Shown here piece by piece: positions 43,084 through 48,728 of a stretch of DNA of 48,728 nucleotides. Origin of the DNA: Desulfobulbaceae bacterium DB1 (GTDB lineage Bacteria > Desulfobacterota > Desulfobulbia > Desulfobulbales > SURF-16); NCBI GenBank assembly GCA_001914235.1, contig MQUF01000021.1, positions 73,007 through 121,734 on the forward strand, read 5' to 3'. The notes under the pieces were generated by a model. The model worked only from the letters and a program-made list of their open reading frames with translations. It was not told the DNA's origin and made no database searches. Every line of letters starts with the position of its first letter. Within the stretch, counting starts at the first letter, position 1. A program made the translations under genes and the position numbers.

Positions 43084-45270
43084 ATGACCTTGCGATTGCG
43101 CGATATTGCCATGGGTAAAAAGCTGTTGCTGCTCTTTTTGCTCATGGGTATTACCCCTCTTCTTGTCTCGGCGGGCTGGTCCAGCCGGCAGGTGACCCGG
43201 GCGCTGATGGAGAAATCGTTCGATCAGCTGGCAACGGTGCGGGGTATTAAAAAAGATCAGGTGGAAAAGTTTTTTGCCGGGTGCATGCGTGACGTCGAGA
43301 TTCTTTCCAAGAGCAGTGACGTGCATTTGATGTACCAGGAGCTCGTGCGCTATCATGTTGAAACCAATGTCCAGCCGGATGGCCCGTATGATGTGTCGAC
43401 GGCTGCATACAAAAAAATATGGGCGGAAAAGAGCGGCGACCTGGCCAATTACATGAAGAGGTACGGCTATTATGATATTTTCATCATCTGCGCCAAGCAC
43501 GGTCATGTCATGTACAGCGCGGCGCAGGAAGCCGATCTCGGAACCAATCTGGTGCACGGGCCGTATCGGGAAAGCGGGCTGGCCCGCTTGTGGCGGCGGG
43601 TTGTGGAAAACAAAGCGCCTGCCTTTGTCGATTTTTCCGCATACGCCCCCAGCAAGGGCGACCCCGCCGCCTTTATCGGGCATCCGGTGTTCAATGCGGC
43701 CGGTGACCTGGTGGCGGTGGCGGCATTGCAGCTTTCACCGGCAACGATCAATGCCATCATGAACCAGCGTGACGGGATGGGAGACAGCGGCGAGGCATAT
43801 CTCGTCGGTCCGGACAAACTGATGCGCTCCGATTCCTTCCTTGATCCTGAAAATCATTCAGTCAAGGCGTCATTCTCCGACACCACCGGCAAGGGAAAAG
43901 TGGACACGGAGGCGAGCCGTTCGGCCCTGGAGGGGAAATCGGGAAGCGCACTCATCGTCGATTATGAAGGCCATGACGTCCTGTCTTCTTATGCCGCGGT
44001 GCAGATCGTCGACACGCGCTGGGCGCTGATCGCGGAGATAGAAAAAAGGGAGGTCAGGCAGCCGGTCCGCATGCTGTTGCGCTCCATTTTCGGCGTGATT
44101 GTCGCGGCCGGCGTCATCCTGGGTATTGTTTCATTGGTGGTTGCCCGGCAGATCGCCGGCCCCCTTGCCCGGGCCATGGAGTTTGCCGGTTCGGTCGCCA
44201 AAGGCGATCTGTCCGGGGAAATCCATCTTCAGCAGCAGGATGAAGCAGGACAACTGGCCCGCGCCCTTAATGTCATGGTCGGCAATCTCCGCGGGATAAT
44301 GACCACTATCGGCGACAACAGCAGTCGGGTCGCCCTGGCCTCGGATGAGCTGTCGGTTTTGTCCCGGCAAATGGCTTCGGGCGCGGAAGAGTTGTCATCG
44401 CGGTCCGAGGGAGCGGCAACGGTCACGGACCAGATCAGCGGCAATATGAAAAACCTGTCCGTCGTTGCCCACGGCATGAACGGCAAGTCGGCGGCCATTT
44501 CCGCCTCGGCGAAAGAAATAGCGGAAAATATCACCACCGTTGCCGCCGCCGTCGAGGAATTGACCGCCTCCATCAGCGAAGTTTCGCATAACTGCCAGCG
44601 GGCTGCCGAGCTGTCGGGAAGGGCGAATGAACTGGGCATGCTGTCCAGTGAAAAAATAGGGCGGCTTGACCGGTCGGCGGCAGATATCGGCAATGTCATC
44701 AATATCATTACCGAGATTGCCGAACAGACAAAGCTTCTTGCCCTGAATGCCACCATCGAGGCAGCCAGGGCCGGAGAGGCCGGCAAGGGATTTGCCGTGG
44801 TGGCCGGCGAGGTGAAAGAGCTGGCCCGGCAAACCGCGGATGCGACAAGCGATATTTCCCGGCAGATAGGAGAAATGCAGTTCCAGACGGGAACGGTGGT
44901 GAAAAATATCGGTGAAATGGCGGAGATGAACCGGGATATCAATGAAATCAACATCACCATTGCCGCGGCGATTGAAGAACAGTCCGCCACTACCGGGGAA
45001 ATTGCCAGGGCGGTGGCAACGAGCGCGGAAGGCGCTTCGACCGTCTCCCGGACCATCAGGGATCTGTCCGTCAGCATCGAGCAGGAGGTTGGTCGAAATG
45101 TTGATGAAACGAGCATGGGGGTGGGCGAGGTGGCTTCCGCCATTCGCGGCGTCAGTAACGTTTCCCGGGATACCGCCTTGGCGGCCGCGGCGATTCGGAA
45201 AGCCGCGGAGCAGCTGGCGGAGCTTGCGGCCGGCCTGCAGGAGCAGATGAGCAGGTTTCAATTAAAGTAA
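43084..45270 (+). CDS. Methyl-accepting chemotaxis protein with dCache sensor
   Basis: The 728-residue receptor has a first helix (about residues 12-30), a dCache periplasmic domain (about 35-340), a second helix (about 345-370), a HAMP domain (about 370-425) and the signalling domain with the conserved hairpin tip ([30 protein letters not shown]). It should control CheA and motility in response to a small ligand. It follows the hybrid kinase by 114 bases with a good AAGGAG site. The upstream kinase also has a Cache-type sensor, so both may watch related signals. Confidence 0.94.
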   Translation: MTLRLRDIAMGKKLLLLFLLMGITPLLVSAGWSSRQVTRALMEKSFDQLATVRGIKKDQVEKFFAGCMRDVEILSKSSDVHLMYQELVRYHVETNVQPDGPYDVSTAAYKKIWAEKSGDLANYMKRYGYYDIFIICAKHGHVMYSAAQEADLGTNLVHGPYRESGLARLWRRVVENKAPAFVDFSAYAPSKGDPAAFIGHPVFNAAGDLVAVAALQLSPATINAIMNQRDGMGDSGEAYLVGPDKLMRSDSFLDPENHSVKASFSDTTGKGKVDTEASRSALEGKSGSALIVDYEGHDVLSSYAAVQIVDTRWALIAEIEKREVRQPVRMLLRSIFGVIVAAGVILGIVSLVVARQIAGPLARAMEFAGSVAKGDLSGEIHLQQQDEAGQLARALNVMVGNLRGIMTTIGDNSSRVALASDELSVLSRQMASGAEELSSRSEGAATVTDQISGNMKNLSVVAHGMNGKSAAISASAKEIAENITTVAAAVEELTASISEVSHNCQRAAELSGRANELGMLSSEKIGRLDRSAADIGNVINIITEIAEQTKLLALNATIEAARAGEAGKGFAVVAGEVKELARQTADATSDISRQIGEMQFQTGTVVKNIGEMAEMNRDINEINITIAAAIEEQSATTGEIARAVATSAEGASTVSRTIRDLSVSIEQEVGRNVDETSMGVGEVASAIRGVSNVSRDTALAAAAIRKAAEQLAELAAGLQEQMSRFQLK

Positions 45271-45332
45271 GCGGCGGCGGGGTTGCGGGCGCGACTTTTT
45301 TCCGGAGGCGACAAGAGAAACGATGGCACCCG

Positions 45333-45363
45333 AAAAAAAAGAGCTGCGGATTTTCCGCAGCTC
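45333..45363 (-). terminator. Rho-independent terminator of the small cytochrome gene
   Basis: GAGCTGCGG and CCGCAGCTC form a perfect 9-bp stem with a 5-base loop, followed on the minus strand by eight Ts. It starts 33 bases after the stop codon of the monohaem cytochrome gene. Confidence 0.92.
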
Positions 45364-45396
45364 AGGAGAAGAAACCGGCGTGATCAGGCGGTTGCT

Positions 45397-45615
45397 TTAA
45401 TCACAGAACCCCTGACCGGGACCGGCATGTTTGGTGTTCCAGTGACAGGCGCAGCAATCAAGGGTGCCGTCCTCAAGGATTATTGTCTCCGGGACATTGA
45501 CGTAATCGGGGACCGGAACAAACTGGTATTTGGCCCAGTCGCTGTGGCCACTGGCGATACCGATACCGATAAGTAACAGAGCTCCTCCGGCAAGCAGTGC
45601 GGCAACGTTCTTCAT
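45397..45615 (-). CDS. Very small exported monohaem c-type cytochrome
   Basis: The 72-residue product has an N-terminal signal or anchor helix (about residues 4-22, ALLAGGALLLIGIGIASG) and one CxxCH motif near the C-terminus (DCCACHWNTKH), so one covalent haem is expected. GGAGGAAGA lies upstream of the start at 45615, and a strong terminator follows, so the gene is real. It does not match a standard cytochrome family known to me by sequence. It may be a membrane-anchored electron carrier or a partner of a larger cytochrome. Confidence 0.78.
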   Translation of the reverse strand: MKNVAALLAGGALLLIGIGIASGHSDWAKYQFVPVPDYVNVPETIILEDGTLDCCACHWNTKHAGPGQGFCD

Positions 45616-45942
45616 ACTTCTTCCTCCTTTTGTCATTTTAAAATCGGAAAAAGCATAATTCCCCCATAATTCCCTCCAAATTATGCGGCAACTGAAATGC
45701 CCTCTAACCCTAATGAAATTGGTGGTGATCTTCAATGATTATTTCCAGTTTTTCAGTCTGCCGGCAAAAAAAATACATTGGGCAAGGATTTTTTGGTAGG
45801 GTAGGATTTATCCGGGGGCGTGATTGGTGCCATCGTGCCTTCGTGGTGGATGACGGGACAAAAAATCGGCCACGCCGTTTCGTTTTCGCTCCTCTGGAAG
45901 GCGAATTTTGGGCAAAAAAAATGGGAGGCGGCTTGTGCTCAC
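45616..45942. other. Divergent intergenic region
   Basis: These 327 bases lie between the small cytochrome gene and the EIIA gene. No further gene is supported. The left half is AT-rich and probably holds the cytochrome promoter. Confidence 0.5.
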
Positions 45943-46392
45943 ATGGTAAAGAAGCTTGGATTTATTATTGTTACCCATGGCGACATCGGCAATGCCCTTC
46001 TTGAGGTTGCCCGTTATATTCTCGGTCGCCCGCTTGACAACTTCACCGCCGTGAAGGTGCCTTTTATGAGCGAACTGAAAGGGCGTCCGGAAGCGGATGT
46101 CTCCGCCCCCTTTGCCGCCCGTGAGCAAATGATTCGGCAGGGGATCAACGATGCCGGGAAGAAGATGGATCAGGTTGACGGCACCGTGATCCTCACCGAT
46201 GTTCTCGGCGGCACCGGATTTAACGTGTCCTGGGAACTCATGAGTCACGATGCCGGGGCCGTCATTGCCGGCGTCAATCTGCCCATGGTGCTCAAGGCGG
46301 CGGAAATCAAAACAACGGATCCCGTTGCCGCCGCGGCGGAGCTGGTGGACCGTTCATGCCGGGCCATCGTCTGCCGTTCATCTGCACGCTGA
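45943..46392 (+). CDS. PTS mannose-type EIIA protein
   Basis: The 149-residue protein has the EIIA-Man fold signature at its N-terminus, KLGFIIVTHGDIGNALLEVA, where the histidine is the phospho-acceptor, and the later motif VDGTVILTDVLGGTGFNVS. In classic PTS it passes phosphate from HPr to EIIB. No HPr, EIIB or permease gene is present here, so it may have a regulatory role, as proposed for incomplete PTS sets in Desulfobacterota. The start at 45943 fits the family N-terminus, though GGGAGG is 14 or so bases away. Confidence 0.88.
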   Translation: MVKKLGFIIVTHGDIGNALLEVARYILGRPLDNFTAVKVPFMSELKGRPEADVSAPFAAREQMIRQGINDAGKKMDQVDGTVILTDVLGGTGFNVSWELMSHDAGAVIAGVNLPMVLKAAEIKTTDPVAAAAELVDRSCRAIVCRSSAR

Positions 46393-46609
46393 ACACGGAC
46401 AACGGTTCAACGGAAGAAGGCGGTGTTTTCTCAGCATGCTACTTCAGCTTGAACTTTTTGTTGGACGAAGCCGCTACGCGGCAGACGAGTCACGAGCGAG
46501 CTTGTTTATCCATCATTAACATGTTGTAATCTCACGGCATACGGTAATAAGTAGAGAGTGGCGGAGCAAAGGCGAGGCCGCCGCATCAACTATTACCAAG
46601 GAGGTTACA

Positions 46610-47522
46610 ATGAACACCACCATGCCACAAGATTCCCTCTTCAACAAGCAGTATCAGAAACACCTGAAATGCCTCAAACTGGGCGGTCTGCAGCCCAAGA
46701 CCATCGACGCCTACGCCAGGGCGATCCGGCGTATCGGCAACTATTTCGATTGCAGGATTGACAACCTCAACTCCGGCCAGTTGCTCGACTATTTCACGGA
46801 ACTCCTGGACACGCATTCCTGGAGCGCGGTCAAGCTCGACCTCTACGGCCTGAAGTTCTTCTATTCCGGGGTACTGAACAAACCCTGGGAAGATATCCCC
46901 CTGATCAAGCCTCCCAAGACATCCAGAATCCCTGACATCCTGTCCGTCGAGCAGACGGAGCAACTATTTGCCGCAACCAAAACCTTGAGCTACAAGGTCT
47001 TCTTTTTTACCTGCTACAGCATGGGCCTGCGCCTTGGCGAAGGCATTCGACTCACAGTCGGCGACATCGACGCAGGCAACATGCGGGTCCATATTCGTGA
47101 TGCCAAGGGTAACAAGGACCGGCTGGTGCCGCTGCCAGACAAGACCTTGCGGGTGCTGCGGGAGTTCTGGGCCATGCACAAGCATCCCCGGTTCCTCTTC
47201 CCCAGCAGGAAAAGAGGTCTGAAAAATGCCCACCTGGTTGATTTGCCCCTGGACAGGGGCGGCATTCAAACCACCATGCAGACCGTTGTCCGGCAACTCG
47301 GCATAAAAAAAAATCTCATGCCACTCCCTGCGTCACAGCTATGCCACCCACATGCTGGAGGCCGGGGTTGATCTGCTTGAGCTGCAGCAGATCCTTGGCC
47401 ATGTCAGCATCCTGACCACCGCCAGATACACCCACCTGACCTCCACCACGGCCAACAATGCGAGACTGGCCGTCAATTCCCTGGTCAACTCCCTGGACAT
47501 CAGATGGGGAGGGCGTAAATAA
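46610..47522 (+). pseudogene. Tyrosine recombinase of the IS91-type element, frameshifted at an A9 tract
   Basis: The frame opens with a strong AAGGAGG site and encodes the N-terminal SAM-like domain and the first catalytic arginine (MGLRLGEG) and lysine region (GNKDRLVPLP). At nine adenines (47305-47313) the reading frame is lost; a +1 shift (or one A fewer) restores [32 protein letters not shown] and a stop at 47520-47522. The HxxR, second His and nucleophilic Tyr all lie after the shift. The restored frame would be 303 residues and its stop overlaps the transposase start (TAATG). It may be a broken gene, a programmed slippage site or a base-calling error. Confidence 0.82.
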
Positions 47523-48604
47523 TGCTGCTCTCCACGATCATCAACAAGTTCAGGGACAGCTTCTTCCGCACCTACAACAAAAATCTCCTGTCAGGCCACA
47601 TCAAGGCTCTGGAGTCCATGGCCCGATGCAGATACGAGCATGGACCGCACATGCTGGCCCGTTGTTCGGACCACCGGTGCGGCGAACGGATCTATATTCC
47701 CCATTCCTGCGGCCACAGAAACTGCCCCCATTGCCAGAACCATGAGAGCCGGCAGTGGCTGGAAAGCCAGCTTGACAAACGACTGCCGTGTCAATACTAC
47801 CTGATCACCTTCACGCTGCCCGGGCAGATGCGGGATCTGGCGTGGAAACACCAGAAAACCGTTTACGCCCTGATGTTCAGGGCAGTACAGGACCTCCTGA
47901 AATCCTTCACCAATAACGACAAAAAACTCGGCGGATCAGCGGGATTCACCGCCATCCTCCACACCCATTCCAGAACCCTGGACTATCATCCGCACATCCA
48001 CGTTGTCATGCCCGGAGCAAGCATCAACCCGCAAACCGGGCTGTGGAAGGAAAAATCCGGGAAATATCTCTTCAGCCACAAGGCCATGGCCAAGGTCTTT
48101 CGGGCGAAGCTGCTCCAGACCCTGGTCGAAAACAAGCTGCCGGTTCCCCATGATTGCCCCGATCAGTGGGTGGTTGACTGCAAGGACGCGGGCAACGGCG
48201 AGAAGGCCCTTATCTATCTTGGCCGTTATCTGTACCGGGGTGTTATCCGGGAAAAAGACATCCTGCACTGCCGGGACGGCATGGTCACCTTCCGGTATCG
48301 CCATGCCAAAAGCGGAGAAGACCGGACCCGAACCGTCAAGGGCGAGTACTTCCTCTACCTGCTTATGCTCCATGTGCTGCCCCGAGGGTTTCGACGGGCA
48401 AGGTCGTATGGTTTTCTCCATGCATGCAGCAAAAAGCTGCTCCGCTTCCTGCAGCTGGTGCTGCGGGTCGCGCCATGGCGCGCCCTTGTCCGCAACCTGA
48501 AGCAACGGCCGGCTATCATCTGCCCGGCCTGCGGGGCCGCCATGGTGATCGCCGCGACAATGATCGCCCGGCCACCGGCCATGGCCGCTCCGTTACGGCA
48601 ATAG
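47522..48604 (+). CDS. IS91-family transposase (HUH, Y1/Y2 rolling-circle)
   Basis: The 360-residue protein has an N-terminal zinc-binding region (CSDHRCGE, CGHRNCPHCQ), the metal-binding HUH motif in DYHPHIHVVMPG and the catalytic tyrosine region LIYLGRYLYRGV. It nicks single strands and moves by rolling circle. Length and motifs are complete. A C-terminal CPACGAAM pair suggests another zinc site. It begins inside the stop codon of the recombinase. Confidence 0.94.
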   Translation: MLLSTIINKFRDSFFRTYNKNLLSGHIKALESMARCRYEHGPHMLARCSDHRCGERIYIPHSCGHRNCPHCQNHESRQWLESQLDKRLPCQYYLITFTLPGQMRDLAWKHQKTVYALMFRAVQDLLKSFTNNDKKLGGSAGFTAILHTHSRTLDYHPHIHVVMPGASINPQTGLWKEKSGKYLFSHKAMAKVFRAKLLQTLVENKLPVPHDCPDQWVVDCKDAGNGEKALIYLGRYLYRGVIREKDILHCRDGMVTFRYRHAKSGEDRTRTVKGEYFLYLLMLHVLPRGFRRARSYGFLHACSKKLLRFLQLVLRVAPWRALVRNLKQRPAIICPACGAAMVIAATMIARPPAMAAPLRQ

Positions 48605-48728
48605 ACGAGCCGGAGGCATCGGGTATGTAAACGAAAGCCGTGAACTTGCCGAGGACACAAGCCGGATTGCACCGGGACGGGACTCCTGCGCCCGAAAAAC
48701 GCCGGAAATCAGCGTAAAGCAGCATGAT

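Larger units (their letters stand above)
46610..48604 (+). mobile_element. IS91-type element: tyrosine recombinase plus HUH transposase (true ends not defined)
   Basis: Two coupled genes, a tyrosine recombinase and an IS91-family rolling-circle transposase, are the known layout of one IS91 subgroup. The coordinates cover only the genes. The left end should lie between 46393 and 46609; the replication-origin end is at or beyond the right edge of the window. Bases 48605-48728 contain no gene. Confidence 0.85.

Overview
The window looks like chromosomal DNA of an anaerobic, respiratory Gram-negative bacterium, most likely a sulfate- or sulfur-metabolising Desulfobacterota of the Desulfobulbales type. 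That placement is inferred from the gene mix: an NrfHA nitrite reductase, a selenocysteine formate dehydrogenase, DapL lysine synthesis, multiheme cytochromes, many PAS-type sensors and a mannose-type EIIA. No rRNA or tRNA gene was seen. Most of the sequence is moderately GC-rich; about 25.2-27.4 kb is visibly more AT-rich.

Region 1-14.5 kb is a formate/nitrite respiration block. At the left edge nrfHA (nrfA cut by the window) sits behind an FNR/HcpR-like palindrome. A long minus-strand cluster then runs from fdnG at 12.75 kb down to 1.74 kb: fdnG (UGA-encoded selenocysteine), fdnH, fdnI, a DsbA-like thioredoxin-fold protein whose first active-site cysteine is also UGA-encoded, a di-haem cytochrome c peroxidase, fdhE, then mobB, moeA and a moeA-PBP fusion for the molybdenum/tungsten cofactor. 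fdhD lies upstream on the plus strand across a gene-free stretch of nearly 1 kb. These genes together make, mature and supply cofactor to a membrane-bound, outward-facing formate dehydrogenase. The seleno-DsbA and peroxidase inside the operon are the most unusual part.

Region 14.5-23.8 kb holds an orphan zinc-binding protein (znuA) with an SPOR-NlpC/P60 lipoprotein, an APH-fold kinase, a FecR / OmpA-lipoprotein / CHASE2-HD-GYP signalling operon, dapL, and a bifunctional HisH-HisF fusion of the type known from eukaryotic HIS7. A ten-copy 7-bp tandem repeat lies between dapL and hisHF.

Region 23.9-30 kb is accessory: a complete IS256-family element with an 8-bp target duplication, an unrecognised glycine-zipper-like protein, a PEP-CTERM protein, a small orphan ORF behind a terminator-like leader, a TetR regulator, a DUF1566 lipoprotein and a PAS-GGDEF protein.

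Region 30-46.4 kb carries a tandem CDP-alcohol phosphatidyltransferase, a 12-haem cytochrome c, ftsH, a split YeeE/YedE thiosulfate-type transporter, a four-PAS LuxR regulator, a dCache hybrid histidine kinase, a chemotaxis receptor, a tiny monohaem cytochrome and an EIIA-Man protein. The right end (46.6-48.7 kb) is an IS91-type element with a tyrosine recombinase frameshifted at an A9 tract and an intact HUH transposase.
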